Notes: generated by a model from the letters alone, not told the origin. Numbered from the stretch's first letter, positions 35,327 to 44,642 are shown. The stretch is 64,000 nucleotides of DNA from Pseudomonas batumici (GCF_000820515.1 NZ_JXDG01000020.1:62001-126000); one strand, 5' to 3'. Numbers and translations: made by a program.

Positions 35327-35830
35327 TTATTGGTGGGGGGCGAGGATCAGGTACTCATCCTCTTTGAAGAAATGCTCATCGCAGTTGTTGCCGGAGCCAC
35401 TGCGATCAACCACCAGGAAGTCATCCCGCTTTTCGATCGTCAGCACCGGGTGGTGCCAGACGCCGCGATGGTAATTGATGCCCTGCCTGCCATTGCTGAC
35501 AAAGGCGCGGACCAGACCTGATACAGGTGCATCGCCAAGGGGCGCGACCACGATCAGAAAGGGGTTGCCGAGCAGCGGGATAAAAGCCTGGCTGCCCAGC
35601 GGATGGCGTTCGAGCATGCGTACGGTCAAGGGCATCTCCAGGGCGTTGGCGCGGAAGATGCTGATGATTGCCTGGTCGTCCGGCGTGGCGGTTTGCACCG
35701 TCGCCAGACGATGGAAGCGCTGGGTCGAACCGTTGTTGATCATGAAGTGAGCGCTGCCGTCGGTTTCGATCACGTCACCGAAAGGGGCGAAGGCTTCTTT
35801 GCTCAGCGGTTCAATCGTCAGTGTGCGCAT
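35327..35830 (-). CDS. allA: Ureidoglycolate lyase
   Basis: 167 aa from ATG 35830 (upstream in-frame ATG 35956 lies in a REP and is rejected). Cupin-like fold; signatures PLSKEAFAPFGDVIETDGSAHFMINNGSTQRFH, GNPFLIVVAP and NYHRGVWHHPVLTIEKRDDFLVVDR. It cleaves ureidoglycolate to glyoxylate and urea, supplying Gcl. Between alc and puuD, same strand. Confidence 0.94.
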   Translation of the reverse strand: MRTLTIEPLSKEAFAPFGDVIETDGSAHFMINNGSTQRFHRLATVQTATPDDQAIISIFRANALEMPLTVRMLERHPLGSQAFIPLLGNPFLIVVAPLGDAPVSGLVRAFVSNGRQGINYHRGVWHHPVLTIEKRDDFLVVDRSGSGNNCDEHFFKEDEYLILAPHQ

Positions 35831-35875
35831 GCGGTTCTTCTTGATCTCGAAATTTGGAGGGCAGTGTGACGCTTC

Positions 35876-35945
35876 CCTGTAGGAGCCCAGCTTGCTGGCG
35901 ATGGCGTCGGCAAGTACGCCATCGCCAGCAAGCCGGCTCCCACAG
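35876..35945. repeat. REP doublet between alc and allA
   Basis: CTGTAGGAGCCCAGCTTGCTGG and CCAGCAAGCCGGCTCCCACAG as inverted partners, inside what is otherwise a same-strand gene run. Confidence 0.8.
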
Positions 35946-35980
35946 ATCGATGTCATACCGCCAATTCGTTGTTGCCGTTG

Positions 35981-36976
35981 TTATTTTGAAATTTTGCCCA
36001 GTACTCGCAGCCGGCTCACGCCGCCGTCAGGGAATACATTCAGGCGGATGTGGGTGATGGGGCCCAGCGCCTTGATCTGTTCGGCGAAGCTGTGTTCCTG
36101 GTGCATTTCCAGCTTCTGGCTCGGCAGCAGTTCACGCCAGAACAGGCTCTGGGTCTCGATCTGGCTGTCGGTGCCGCCCTTGACGAAGGCGCCCTGGATC
36201 GAGCAGCTGTCCGGGTAGTTGCCCTTGAAGTGCAGGGTGTCGACGATGATCTGCTCGACCTCGCCCGGATGCCCCAGGGCCACGATCACCCAGTCATTGC
36301 CCGGCGTACGCCGGCGCGCGGTTTCCCAGCCGTCGCCCATGTTGACGCCACGACCCGGGTTGAGGATGTTGCTCATGCGACCGAAATGCTCGTCCGAGCA
36401 GGCCAGGGCGCGACCGCCGTTGAGGGCGGAGGCCAGGTCGACCTGTTCGTTGTCGCCCACCGCCGACCAGTCACGGAACGGAATGCCATGGACCCGCAGG
36501 CGTGCGACACCACCGTCCGGATAGATATTGAAGCGCAGGTGGCTGAAGGCCTGGTCGTTGCTGATTTCGTGGTAGTGATGGCTGTTGCCTTGCAGCTCGA
36601 CGGCCGACAGCACTTCGACCCACTGGGTGTTTTCGTCCGGATCGCCCTTGCTCAGGAAGCAGGCTTCCAGCGAGGCTGACGGCGGGTAGTTGCCGGTGAA
36701 GAACGAGGTGTCGATGTCCACGCCCTTGATGGAACCGGGCACGCCCAGGCGGATCACCGCGCTGTCGTAGCCTTCGAAACGCTTGCGGCGCGATTCCCAG
36801 CCGTCCATCCATTTGCCGTTGTCATCGAACACACCTTCCTTCCAGACAGCCGGGGTTGGCTGGAACAGGCGGTTGGCGTCGGCGAACCAGTCGTCGGTGA
36901 CCGAGATGATCTTGGTGCCCAGGCGGGCGTCGGCCAGGTTGACGAACTTCTCGAAAGGTGCGGCGTAAGCTTTCAT
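35981..36976 (-). CDS. alc: Allantoicase
   Basis: 331 aa made of two similar jelly-roll halves, each with the allantoicase signature: [10 protein letters not shown]...[36 protein letters not shown] and [10 protein letters not shown]...[36 protein letters not shown]. It hydrolyses allantoate to ureidoglycolate and urea. It follows uraD in the puuE-uraD-alc run. Confidence 0.95.
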   Translation of the reverse strand: MKAYAAPFEKFVNLADARLGTKIISVTDDWFADANRLFQPTPAVWKEGVFDDNGKWMDGWESRRKRFEGYDSAVIRLGVPGSIKGVDIDTSFFTGNYPPSASLEACFLSKGDPDENTQWVEVLSAVELQGNSHHYHEISNDQAFSHLRFNIYPDGGVARLRVHGIPFRDWSAVGDNEQVDLASALNGGRALACSDEHFGRMSNILNPGRGVNMGDGWETARRRTPGNDWVIVALGHPGEVEQIIVDTLHFKGNYPDSCSIQGAFVKGGTDSQIETQSLFWRELLPSQKLEMHQEHSFAEQIKALGPITHIRLNVFPDGGVSRLRVLGKISK

Positions 36977-37043
36977 GCTTTTTGTCTGCCTTTTAATGGG
37001 TGGCTGGGGGAGGCTTGCAGGGCCTGGGTTCAGGCGCGGCTCG

Positions 37044-37559
37044 CTAAAGGGTCAGTAGACGGAACAGGGCGATCTTGTTGATCTCGGCCAGCGCGCACTG
37101 GAACTCGGTGTCCACCGGGTTGTGGATGCGCACTTCGAACGCGGCAAGGATCTGATGCCGGTTGCTGCCTTTTACCGCCATGATGAAGGGAAACTTGAAC
37201 TTGGTCTTATAGGCCTCGTTCAGCTCGGTAAAGCGTTGGAACTCCTCGTTCGAGCATTGGTGAATACCGGCGCCGGCCTGTTCGTTGGTGCTGGCTTCGG
37301 TGAGTTGGCCCTGGACGGCGGCCTTGCCGGCCAGGTCCGGGTGGGCGTTGATCAATGCCAGCTGGCTGGCGTGATCGGCGCTCAAGAGGATGTCGCTCAT
37401 GCGCTGGTGCAAGGTCTCGATCTCGTCGAGCCCGGCGTCCTGGCCCAGGTCGAAAGCCTTTTCGGCGACCCAGGGTGAATGTTCGTAGATATCGGCGAAG
37501 GCCTGGACGAAGGCCGCGCGGTTCAAGGTCGATGGCTTGAGGGTCTGGAAGGCGGTCAT
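37044..37559 (-). CDS. uraD: OHCU decarboxylase
   Basis: 171 aa from ATG 37559, which overlaps the puuE stop by four bases. All-helical family with [28 protein letters not shown] (the catalytic His of NAHPDL) and [11 protein letters not shown]. It decarboxylates 2-oxo-4-hydroxy-4-carboxy-5-ureidoimidazoline to S-allantoin. Translationally coupled to puuE. Confidence 0.95.
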   Translation of the reverse strand: MTAFQTLKPSTLNRAAFVQAFADIYEHSPWVAEKAFDLGQDAGLDEIETLHQRMSDILLSADHASQLALINAHPDLAGKAAVQGQLTEASTNEQAGAGIHQCSNEEFQRFTELNEAYKTKFKFPFIMAVKGSNRHQILAAFEVRIHNPVDTEFQCALAEINKIALFRLLTL

Positions 37560-38482
37560 TTCGCGGCTCCCGGGCAAGGGTGGGTGGCGTGCCAGTGGCG
37601 TGCGATGTCGACCCGGCGGCTGAACCAGACCCGCTCATGACCCTTGACGTATTCAATGAAGCGCTGGAGGGCGGCCAGGCGTGCCGGGCGGCCGATCAGG
37701 CGGCAGTGCAGGCCGATGGAGAGCATTTTCGGCGCCTCGGCACCTTCGGCGTAGAGCACATCGAAGGCATCCTTGAGGTAGTGGTAGAAATCGTCGCCGG
37801 TGTTGAAGCCCTGCACCTGGGTGAAGCGCATGTCGTTGGTGTCGAGGGTGTAGGGGATCACCAGGTGCGGCTTGCCGGTAGGGGTGTCGGGTTCCCAGTA
37901 GGGCAGGTCGTCGTCATAGGTGTCCGAGTCATAGAGGAAGCCGCCTTCCTCCATCACCAGCTTGCGGGTGTTCGGCCCGGTGCGCCCGGTGTACCAACCC
38001 AACGGACGTTCGCCGCTGATTTCGGTGAGGATGCGGATGGCTTCGAGCAGGTGCTCGCGCTCCTGCGCCTCATCCATGTACTGGTAGTCGATCCAGCGGT
38101 AGCCGTGGCTGCAGATCTCGTGGCCGGCCTGGACCATGGCGCGGATCACGTCCGGGTGACGCTGGGCGGCCATGGCCACGGCGAAGACCGTCAGGGGAAT
38201 ATCGAAGCGCTTGAACAGCTTGAGAATCCGCCACACGCCGGCACGGCTGCCATACTCGTAGAGCGACTCCATGCTCATGTTACGCGCGCCCTGCAGGGGT
38301 TGCGCGGCGACCATCTCCGAAAGGAAGGCTTCGGATTCCGGGTCGCCATGGAGGATGTTGCGTTCGCCGCCTTCCTCGTAGTTGAGCACGAAGGACAAGG
38401 CGATGCGGGCGTTGCCCGGCCAGTGGGGGTGAGGCGGGTTACTGCCGTAACCGATCAGGTCGCGTGGGTAGTCGGCGCTCAC
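37556..38482 (-). CDS. puuE: Metal-independent allantoinase PuuE
   Basis: 308 aa of the polysaccharide-deacetylase (NodB-like) fold: start YPRDLIGYGSNPPHPHWPGNARIALSFVLNYEEGGE, then HEICSHGYRWIDYQ and LGWYTGRTGPNTRKLV. It opens allantoin to allantoate. First gene of the puuE-uraD-alc unit; a TTGTATACAA palindrome lies 78 bp upstream at 38561-38570. Confidence 0.95.
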   Translation of the reverse strand: MSADYPRDLIGYGSNPPHPHWPGNARIALSFVLNYEEGGERNILHGDPESEAFLSEMVAAQPLQGARNMSMESLYEYGSRAGVWRILKLFKRFDIPLTVFAVAMAAQRHPDVIRAMVQAGHEICSHGYRWIDYQYMDEAQEREHLLEAIRILTEISGERPLGWYTGRTGPNTRKLVMEEGGFLYDSDTYDDDLPYWEPDTPTGKPHLVIPYTLDTNDMRFTQVQGFNTGDDFYHYLKDAFDVLYAEGAEAPKMLSIGLHCRLIGRPARLAALQRFIEYVKGHERVWFSRRVDIARHWHATHPCPGAAK

Positions 38483-38925
38483 TGCAGTCTTCCTTCTTGT
38501 TCGTGATGACGGTTGCGTGGTGCCCCGTCGAAACCGGGTGGCGTCACGGCGATGGAGTGATTGTATACAACTTTATATTCGTTTTGTAAGCCCGTTTTTT
38601 TGCATTTCTTTCTGTTGGATGACCACGCCCTTCACTCCGGATTCACCTTGGAAAGCATTGCAAGAAACTTGCCTGATCGGTCAGTTAATGGTTTTCCGGG
38701 CTTTTACCAGCGGGCGATAGCGCTCCATTCGTGGCCGGCGGGCGTGGGGCCGGGGTGGTGGAAAATATCCCGAATTTATTGTGTACAATATTTTGTAAAA
38801 GTGTCTTAATAATTTCCGGGTCGCGCCGGCTCGTGCTTCGCCAGGGTGCGGCTTCTCCTTTATCCACTGACTCCGGGAGGCGCGAGGCCTGATCTGCCTG
38901 AAGGGCGGGTCGGTCCGCAGAATCA
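38483..38925. promoter_or_regulatory. Divergent puuE / hiuH control region
   Basis: 443 bp without a gene. It holds TTGTATACAA (38561-38570, puuE side) and ATTGTGTACAAT (38778-38789, hiuH side; one centre mismatch), both fitting the operator seen upstream of gcl and the NCS2 permease. AT-rich patches around both suggest promoters. Confidence 0.6.
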
Positions 38926-39279
38926 ATGGGACGTTTGACTACACATGTTTTGGATGCCGCACATGGCTGCCCCGGCAGTTCGATCAAGGTCGAGCTGTAT
39001 CGGGTCGAAGGCGCACAACTGGAGCTGGTCGCCAGCGCCCTGACCAACAGCGACGGGCGCTGCGATGCGCCGTTGCTGCAGGGGGCCGATTATCGCTCCG
39101 GGGTCTATCAGTTGCAGTTCCACGCCGGCGACTACTATCGGGCCCGTGGCGTGACGCTGCCGGAGCCGGCGTTCCTCGACGTGGTGGTGCTGCGTTTCGG
39201 TATCAGCGCCGAGCAGGACCACTACCACGTGCCGTTGCTGATCTCGCCCTACAGTTATTCGACCTACCGAGGAAGCTAG
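38926..39279 (+). CDS. hiuH: 5-hydroxyisourate hydrolase (transthyretin-like)
   Basis: 117 aa. N-terminal LTTHVLDAAHGCPGSSIKVELY and the C-terminal tetrapeptide YRGS that distinguishes the enzyme from transthyretin; catalytic His of TTHVLD and of DHYHVPLL are present. It hydrolyses 5-hydroxyisourate, the PuuD product, to OHCU. Divergent from puuE, ends at a strong terminator. Confidence 0.96.
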   Translation: MGRLTTHVLDAAHGCPGSSIKVELYRVEGAQLELVASALTNSDGRCDAPLLQGADYRSGVYQLQFHAGDYYRARGVTLPEPAFLDVVVLRFGISAEQDHYHVPLLISPYSYSTYRGS

Positions 39280-39318
39280 ATTCCCCAAGCATCTGCGCAA
39301 CAGCTTCCTGGGTCATTT

Positions 39319-39344
39319 GCCCGCTCACACTGGCGGGCTTTTTT
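39319..39344 (+). terminator. Rho-independent terminator after hiuH
   Basis: Stem GCCCGC / GCGGGC with an eight-base loop and six T, 40 bp after the hiuH stop. Confidence 0.85.
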
Positions 39345-39379
39345 ATGCCCCGCGAAAGGGCCGTTGCCGGCCTGTACCT

Positions 39380-40006
39380 CTAGCGGCTCAACAACGACGC
39401 CGCGCCCGCGCCACTGAACAACCCGGCGCTGATCCGGTTGAACCAGCTCTGCCCCTTGCCGCTGCGCAGGTAACCGGCCGCGCCATGGGCGCCAAGGCCG
39501 TAGGCCAGCTTGCACAGCAGGTCCAGCACGGTCCAGGTGGCGATCATCACCAGCAACTGGCCGAGGAAGGGTTGGTCGGCCTTGAGAAACTGCGGCAGGA
39601 ACGCGGCGAAGAACAGGATGTCCTTCGGATTGCTCGCGCCGAGCACGAAGGCGCGCCCAAACAGGGCACGAAAACGCGGAACCGCTGCGGTTTCGGGCAC
39701 ATTCGCCGCCCGGGCCGGCTGCCGCGATTGTTGCCAGCTCTGCCAGGCGAGGTAGAACAGGTACAGCGCACCGACGATCTTCAGCGCGCTGAACAACCGC
39801 TCCGAAGCCAGCAGCAGTGCTCCCAGACCCAGGGCCGAAGCGCTCAACAGGCAGATCGAGGCGCTGACGCCGCCGAGAAAGGCCGGGTATGAACGCCGCA
39901 ATCCATAGTTCAGGCTGTTGCTGATCATCAGCAGCGACAGCGGCCCGGGGATAAGGATCACCACCAGGGCGGCGCCACTGAACAACAACCAGGTTTCCAG
40001 ACTCAT
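39380..40006 (-). CDS. LysE/RhtB-family amino-acid exporter
   Basis: 208 aa from ATG 40006. Six membrane segments; the family start WLLFSGAALVVILIPGPLSLLMISNSLNYGLRRSYPAFLGG and ASNPKDILFFAAFLPQFL are diagnostic. Substrate unknown (homoserine/threonine-like amino acids are typical). It lies between the hiuH terminator and the purine permease. Confidence 0.9.
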   Translation of the reverse strand: MSLETWLLFSGAALVVILIPGPLSLLMISNSLNYGLRRSYPAFLGGVSASICLLSASALGLGALLLASERLFSALKIVGALYLFYLAWQSWQQSRQPARAANVPETAAVPRFRALFGRAFVLGASNPKDILFFAAFLPQFLKADQPFLGQLLVMIATWTVLDLLCKLAYGLGAHGAAGYLRSGKGQSWFNRISAGLFSGAGAASLLSR

Positions 40007-40070
40007 CAGGTTTCTCCCTTCGTACGAAAGCCCCATCGAAATGGGGCCGGTTACTACCGCGGGTTCTCTT

Positions 40071-41420
40071 CTACAGGAAGATGAACTTGGCGATAAAGAT
40101 GGCGCACAGCACCCACAGGCTGATGGAAATATCCTTGAACTTGCCGGTCCCGGCCTTCAGCGCCACGTAGGTGATAAAACCCAGGGCGATGCCGTCGGCA
40201 ACCGAGAAGGTCAGCGGCATCATGATCGCGGTGACGATTGCCGGAATGCTGTCCGTCGCATCGTTCCATTCGATATGCGCCATGCCACTCATCATCAGCA
40301 TCGCCACGTAAATCAGCGCGCCGGCGGTCGCGTACGCAGGGATCATGCCAGCCAGCGGGGCGAAGAACATGGCCGCGACAAACAGTATGCCTACAGTAAC
40401 AGCGGTCAGACCAGTCCGACCACCAGCTGCAACTCCGGCGGCACTTTCCACGTAGCTGGTAACCGGCGGGACACCGACCACCGCGCCGAATACGCTGGAG
40501 ACGCTGTCGGCCTTCATGGCCCGGGACAGGTTCTCGATGCGACCGTCGGCCTTCACCAGGCCGGCGCGCTGGGCGACGCCCATCAGGGTGCCGGCGGTGT
40601 CGAACATGTGCACGAAGAGGAAGGCCAGGACCACGCTGATCATGCTGACGTTGAACACGCCCTTCAGGTCCATGGCCATCCAGGTCGGGGCCAGGCTTGG
40701 CGGGCTGGAGAAGATGCCGTGGTATTGCACCAGGCCCAGGCCCCAGCCTGCGAGGGTCACGCTGATGATGCTGATCAGGATGGCGCCGAATACCCGGTGG
40801 TAGCTGAGGATCGCGATCATCAGGAAGCACAGGGCGGCCAGCAGCGGACCGGGTTCATGCAGGGCGCCGAGGCGGATCAGGGTGGCGGGGCTGGCGACGA
40901 CGATCCCGGCGGTCTTCAGGCCGATGACCCCGAGAAACAGCCCGACTCCGGCCCCCATGGCATGGCGCAGGCTGACGGGGATGCTGTTGAGCAACCATTC
41001 GCGGATCCTCGACAGGGTCAGGGCCATGAACAGGACGCCGGAGATGAACACCGCACCGAGGGCGGTTTCCCAGTGGTAGCCCAGGGTGCCGACCACGGTG
41101 TAGGTGAAGAACGCGTTCAGGCCCATGCCCGGTGCCAATCCCACCGGCCAGTTGGCGTACAGGCCCATCAGCAGGCAGCCGAGGGCGGCGGCGATGCAGG
41201 TGGCGACAAAGGCCGCGCCATGGTCGATACCGGCGTCGGCCATGATGTTCGGGTTGACGAAGATGATGTAGGCCATGGTGATGAAGGTGGTCACCCCGGC
41301 GATCAGCTCGGTTTTCACCGTGGTGCCATGCAAACTGAGCTTGAACAGGCGTTCCAGCAGGCCGGAACTCGAGGGTGGCGACAGGTCCAGCAGGGAGGCT
41401 TCGGATTTGCGGCTTTCCAC
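40071..41420 (-). CDS. AzgA-type adenine/guanine/hypoxanthine permease (NCS2)
   Basis: 449 aa, about 13 membrane segments. AzgA-branch signatures: TELIAGVTTFITMAYIIFVNPNIM, LAPGMGLNAFFTYTVVG, FDTAGTLMGVAQRAGLV and VPPVTSYVESAAGVAAGGRTGLTAV. Proton-coupled uptake of purine bases, feeding the catabolic genes to its left. A TTGTATACAA palindrome 129 bp upstream ties it to the same putative regulon. Confidence 0.92.
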   Translation of the reverse strand: MESRKSEASLLDLSPPSSSGLLERLFKLSLHGTTVKTELIAGVTTFITMAYIIFVNPNIMADAGIDHGAAFVATCIAAALGCLLMGLYANWPVGLAPGMGLNAFFTYTVVGTLGYHWETALGAVFISGVLFMALTLSRIREWLLNSIPVSLRHAMGAGVGLFLGVIGLKTAGIVVASPATLIRLGALHEPGPLLAALCFLMIAILSYHRVFGAILISIISVTLAGWGLGLVQYHGIFSSPPSLAPTWMAMDLKGVFNVSMISVVLAFLFVHMFDTAGTLMGVAQRAGLVKADGRIENLSRAMKADSVSSVFGAVVGVPPVTSYVESAAGVAAGGRTGLTAVTVGILFVAAMFFAPLAGMIPAYATAGALIYVAMLMMSGMAHIEWNDATDSIPAIVTAIMMPLTFSVADGIALGFITYVALKAGTGKFKDISISLWVLCAIFIAKFIFL

Positions 41421-41547
41421 AGCGTGTACTCCTCAAGAGTTTTATTGTTATTTCCAGAGCCGGACGCAGGGGCGGGCAGCGGCTCTTTGAGGCAGCACGG
41501 GTTTGTTGACTATGAAGTCAGGAACTCGCACGAAACGAATTTATGCT

Positions 41548-41559
41548 TTTGTATACAAA
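41548..41559. promoter_or_regulatory. GntR/FadR-type operator candidate upstream of the purine permease
   Basis: TTTGTATACAAA, fifth copy of the purine-regulon palindrome, 129 bp before the start of the AzgA-type permease in an AT-rich stretch. Confidence 0.6.
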
Positions 41560-41632
41560 TAAAGCAAATAATGTTTTTTGATTTGTGTGCGATACGTCGG
41601 ATGACGAGGTTTTGCGGGGAGGGGACACGAAA

Positions 41633-41737
41633 CCTGTAGGAGCCAGCTTGCTGGCGATAGATGTCAACGATAACGCGGAGAATCTGGATCACCGCGCTGC
41701 TCTTGCGTTCATCGCCAGCAAGCTGGCTCCTACAAGG
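41633..41737. repeat. REP doublet
   Basis: CTGTAGGAGCCAGCTTGCTGG and CCAGCAAGCTGGCTCCTACA as inverted partners, separated by about 65 bp, left of the marR 3' end. Confidence 0.8.
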
Positions 41738-41747
41738 TCCGCGTGTA

Positions 41748-42188
41748 TCAAGCGGGGCGGTTTTCCCCCAGTGCCCGGTTCACCGCCAACCAGCCGTCCA
41801 CCGCGGCTTCCCCGGCCTGGTCGAACGCTCGTTGCAGCAACTTGACCTGCTCGCGGCGCAATGACGCTTCCAGGTGCTCGCCGTCCTCGGTCAGGCACAG
41901 CAGCCGCTTGCGTTTGTCGGTTGCCGACGCAACGCTGCGCACCAGATCCATTTCGCTCAACTGGCGCAACGGCATGTTCAGCGCCTGCTTGCTGACACCG
42001 AGCAAGGCCAGCAATTCCTTGACGCTCACCTGCGGATAGCGGGCGATAAAAAACACGATGCGCTGGTGCACCCGGCTCAATCCGCGACGCTCGAGCATTT
42101 CGTCGGCCTTGGCGGTGAACGCCTGGTAGCCGAAGAAGAAGGCCTGCATGGCGTCCTGCTGGGCGTTCGAATTTTTAAGGTCAAACAT
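41748..42188 (-). CDS. MarR-family transcriptional regulator
   Basis: 146 aa; winged HTH at about 40-105 (RVHQRIVFFIARYPQVSVKELLALLGVSKQALNMPLRQLSEMDLV, then wing DKRKRLLCLTEDG). Divergent from the aminotransferase gene with 83 bp between starts, a gap containing two TTGACGTA direct repeats, so it probably controls that gene and itself. Effector unknown. Confidence 0.88.
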   Translation of the reverse strand: MFDLKNSNAQQDAMQAFFFGYQAFTAKADEMLERRGLSRVHQRIVFFIARYPQVSVKELLALLGVSKQALNMPLRQLSEMDLVRSVASATDKRKRLLCLTEDGEHLEASLRREQVKLLQRAFDQAGEAAVDGWLAVNRALGENRPA

Positions 42189-42189
42189 A

Positions 42190-42239
42190 TTGACGTATCA
42201 ACTCTCAGCGTCGTAATTTCGGTCAAGCAGTTTGACGTA
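42190..42239. promoter_or_regulatory. Candidate MarR operator between marR and aminotransferase genes
   Basis: Direct repeat TTGACGTA at 42190-42197 and 42232-42239. The first is part of the inverted repeat TTGA-CGTA-TCAA, and TCAA-GCAGT-TTGA overlaps the second. Function is inferred from position. Confidence 0.35.
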
Positions 42240-42271
42240 CTTTTCGTCCACTTGGCTACCGGTGACCTCTC

Positions 42272-43438
42272 ATGGCCTTCTCCGAACGCGTGACCCGTCT
42301 GAAAAGCTCCCTGATTCGCGAAATCCTCGCGGCCGCCCAGCGCCCGCAAGTGATGTCCTTTGCCGGCGGCCTGCCGTCCGAAGCCATGTTGCCGGTGTTG
42401 GAGTGGGAGGACCTGCCGGTCGCCTTCGGCCAGTACGGCATGAGTGAGGGCGAGCCGGCGCTGCGCGAGGCGTTGGCCGCCGAGGCACGGGCGCTGGGTA
42501 TCGACTGCCAGGCCAGCCAGGTGCTGGTGGTCAGCGGGTCCCAGCAGACCCTGGACCTGGCGGCCAAGCTGCATATCGACACCGGTACCGAGATCCTCCT
42601 CGAAGGGCCGACCTACCTGGCGGCCTTGCAGATCTTCCAACTGTTCGGCGCCGATTGCCTGACCATCCCTCAGGAACATGACGGGCCTGATCTGCTTCAA
42701 CTGCGCGCCCGCCTGGAAAAACACAAGCCGGCCTTCATCTACCTGATCCCGACCTTTCAGAATCCATCCGCCGTTTGCTACAGCGAAACCAAGCGGGCTG
42801 CCATAGCGGCGTTGCTGGACGAGTTCGGCGTGACCTTGATCGAGGACGAGCCCTATCGCGAGCTCAGTTACGATGGCGTCAATGCCATACCCATTGCCGG
42901 CCGATTGCAGCGCGCCAGCTGGATCTACACCGGCACCGTTTCCAAGACCCTGGCCCCTGGGCTGCGGGTCGGCTACCTGATCGCCAGCCCGGACCTGTTC
43001 CCCCATCTGCTCAAGCTCAAGCAGTCGGCGGACCTGCATACCAATCGCATCGGCCAGTGGCAGGCGTTGCAGTGGATCGGCACGGAAAAATATCGCCAGC
43101 ACCTGGTGCAACTACGCGACTTCTACCGGGTCCGACGGGATGCCTTCCAGCAGGCGCTGGAGCGGCACTTCGGCGAGCTGGCCGATTGGCAGGTGCCGCA
43201 GGGCGGGTTGTTCTTCTGGTTGACCCTCAAGCAGCCGCTGGACACCCGCACCTTGCTTGCCGAGGCGCTGAACCGGGATGTCGCGTTCATGCCCGGCGAA
43301 CCTTTTTTTGCCGAACCGGAGCGTAATCCGGGTAATCTTCGTCTTAATTTCAGTCACATCGCACCGGAGCGCCTGGACGAAGGTCTCAAGCGCCTGGCCG
43401 CTGTCATCCGTCATGCACAGGCCGCACAGGCGGCTTAA
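42272..43438 (+). CDS. PLP-dependent class I/II aminotransferase (2-aminoadipate aminotransferase-like)
   Basis: 388 aa. Fold-type I enzyme with MSFAGGLPSEAMLP at the start, NPSA block (PTFQNPSAV), IEDEPYRELSYDG and the PLP lysine in YTGTVSKTLAPGLRVGYL (near 224). It belongs to the MocR-catalytic-domain-like/LysN type. Substrate not determined by sequence; aromatic or branched amino acids or 2-aminoadipate are possible. Followed ten bases later by a GST gene in the same orientation. Confidence 0.85.
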   Translation: MAFSERVTRLKSSLIREILAAAQRPQVMSFAGGLPSEAMLPVLEWEDLPVAFGQYGMSEGEPALREALAAEARALGIDCQASQVLVVSGSQQTLDLAAKLHIDTGTEILLEGPTYLAALQIFQLFGADCLTIPQEHDGPDLLQLRARLEKHKPAFIYLIPTFQNPSAVCYSETKRAAIAALLDEFGVTLIEDEPYRELSYDGVNAIPIAGRLQRASWIYTGTVSKTLAPGLRVGYLIASPDLFPHLLKLKQSADLHTNRIGQWQALQWIGTEKYRQHLVQLRDFYRVRRDAFQQALERHFGELADWQVPQGGLFFWLTLKQPLDTRTLLAEALNRDVAFMPGEPFFAEPERNPGNLRLNFSHIAPERLDEGLKRLAAVIRHAQAAQAA

Positions 43439-43448
43439 GGGGAGGGCC

Positions 43449-44051
43449 ATGTACAAGGTTTATGGTGATTACCAGTCGGGCAATTGCTACAAGATCAAGC
43501 TGATGCTGCACCTGCTGGGGCAGGAGTACCGCTGGCACCCGGTGGACATCCTCAAGGGCGACACCGAGACGCCGGAATTCCTGGCGAAGAACCCCAACGG
43601 CAAGGTGCCGGTGCTGGAGCTGGAAGACGGCACCTGCCTGTGGGAATCCAACGCGATTCTCAACTTCCTGGCCGACGGCAGTGAATTCCTGCCCAGCGAG
43701 CCGCGTTTGCGCACCCAGGTGCTGCAATGGCAGTTCTTCGAGCAATACAGCCACGAACCCTACATCGCGGTGGCGCGCTTCATCGAGTTCTACCTGGGCT
43801 TGCCGGAGGAACGTCGGGAGGAATACCTCAAGCTGCAGAAGCGTGGGCACAAGGCATTGAAGGTGATGGAGAAGCAGCTTCAGCAAACCCCGTACCTGGT
43901 GGGCGAGCACTATTCGATCGCCGACATCGCGTTGTATGCCTATACCCATGTCGCGCATCAGGGCGGCTTCGACCTGAGCGCCTATCCGGCTATCCAGGCC
44001 TGGTTGCAACGGGTGGCGAGCCATCCGAAGCATGTCGGCATGCTGGATTGA
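43449..44051 (+). CDS. Glutathione S-transferase
   Basis: 200 aa. N-terminal thioredoxin-like domain (MYKVYGDYQSGNCYKIKLML, with Ser11 or nearby as likely catalytic residue, and NPNGKVPVLELEDGTCLWESNAIL carrying the cis-Pro and the ES glutathione motif) and an all-helical C-terminal domain with YLVGEHYSIADIALYAYTHVA. Cytosolic conjugation of glutathione to electrophiles is assumed. Ten bases after the aminotransferase gene, followed by a terminator. Confidence 0.9.
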   Translation: MYKVYGDYQSGNCYKIKLMLHLLGQEYRWHPVDILKGDTETPEFLAKNPNGKVPVLELEDGTCLWESNAILNFLADGSEFLPSEPRLRTQVLQWQFFEQYSHEPYIAVARFIEFYLGLPEERREEYLKLQKRGHKALKVMEKQLQQTPYLVGEHYSIADIALYAYTHVAHQGGFDLSAYPAIQAWLQRVASHPKHVGMLD

Positions 44052-44071
44052 TCGGCAAATTCGCAAACACC

Positions 44072-44101
44072 TAAACCGGCCTCAGGGCCGGTTTATTTTT
44101 T
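44072..44101 (+). terminator. Rho-independent terminator after the GST gene
   Basis: Ten-base perfect stem TAAACCGGCC / GGCCGGTTTA, TCAG loop, then six T, 20 bp after the GST stop. Confidence 0.92.
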
Positions 44102-44182
44102 CTGGTGCGGGCAGTTTCGTCGCCGGTCAGGTTCTATCGGAAATCTGCTTTCCCAGGCTGCCGGAAATGAAGGTGGCTGGCT

Positions 44183-44554
44183 TCAGGCGGCGGCAAAGCG
44201 CGTTTGCAGGTAGTCGATGATCACCTTGGATTCGTACATCCAGGTGGTCTGGCCATTTTCTTCGATGCGCAGGCACGGCACCTTGATCTTGCCGCCTTGC
44301 TCGAGCAGGGTCTGGCGGTCCTGTTCGTTGTTCTTGGCATCACGCAGCGCCACCGGCACGTTCAGGCGGCGCAGGGTGCGGCGGGTCTTCACGCAGAACG
44401 GGCAGGCGTGGAACTGATACAGGGTCAGGTCCCGGGCGGCGGCATCGACCTTGGCCTGGTCCGGCGCGGAGCGTTGCTGCTTGCGTGGGCGGGTGAGGAA
44501 ATCGATGAGGATGATGAGCTGGCCCAGGCCGACTCGAAGGGCTTTGACGAACAC
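44183..44554 (-). CDS. Glutaredoxin-domain protein with hydrophobic N-terminus
   Basis: 123 aa. Thioredoxin-fold motif LTLYQFHACPFCVKTRRTL (CPFC near residue 51), cis-Pro region GGKIKVPCLRI and ESKVIIDYL. The first 20 residues (MFVKALRVGLGQLIILIDFL) are hydrophobic and could anchor it to the inner membrane. Probable glutathione-dependent thiol reductase; conserved but unstudied in Pseudomonas. Confidence 0.85.
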   Translation of the reverse strand: MFVKALRVGLGQLIILIDFLTRPRKQQRSAPDQAKVDAAARDLTLYQFHACPFCVKTRRTLRRLNVPVALRDAKNNEQDRQTLLEQGGKIKVPCLRIEENGQTTWMYESKVIIDYLQTRFAAA

Positions 44555-44612
44555 GATATAGCCTCGCAGGCGGTGGAGAAGGGCGCGCAGCTTACCTGAT
44601 TTTTACCGTGCG

Positions 44613-44642
44613 AAAAAAACCGGCGATGAGCGCCGGTTTTTT
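44613..44642. terminator. Bidirectional rho-independent terminator downstream of folE
   Basis: Stem CCGGCG / CGCCGG with loop ATGAG, flanked by seven A on one side and six T on the other, so it can work on both strands. It lies just after the folE stop on the minus strand. Confidence 0.85.

Noticed and set aside
39918..41639. 573-codon plus-strand open frame
   Set aside because: Antisense to the AzgA-type permease; composition rich in H, Q, D and G as expected of a shadow frame.
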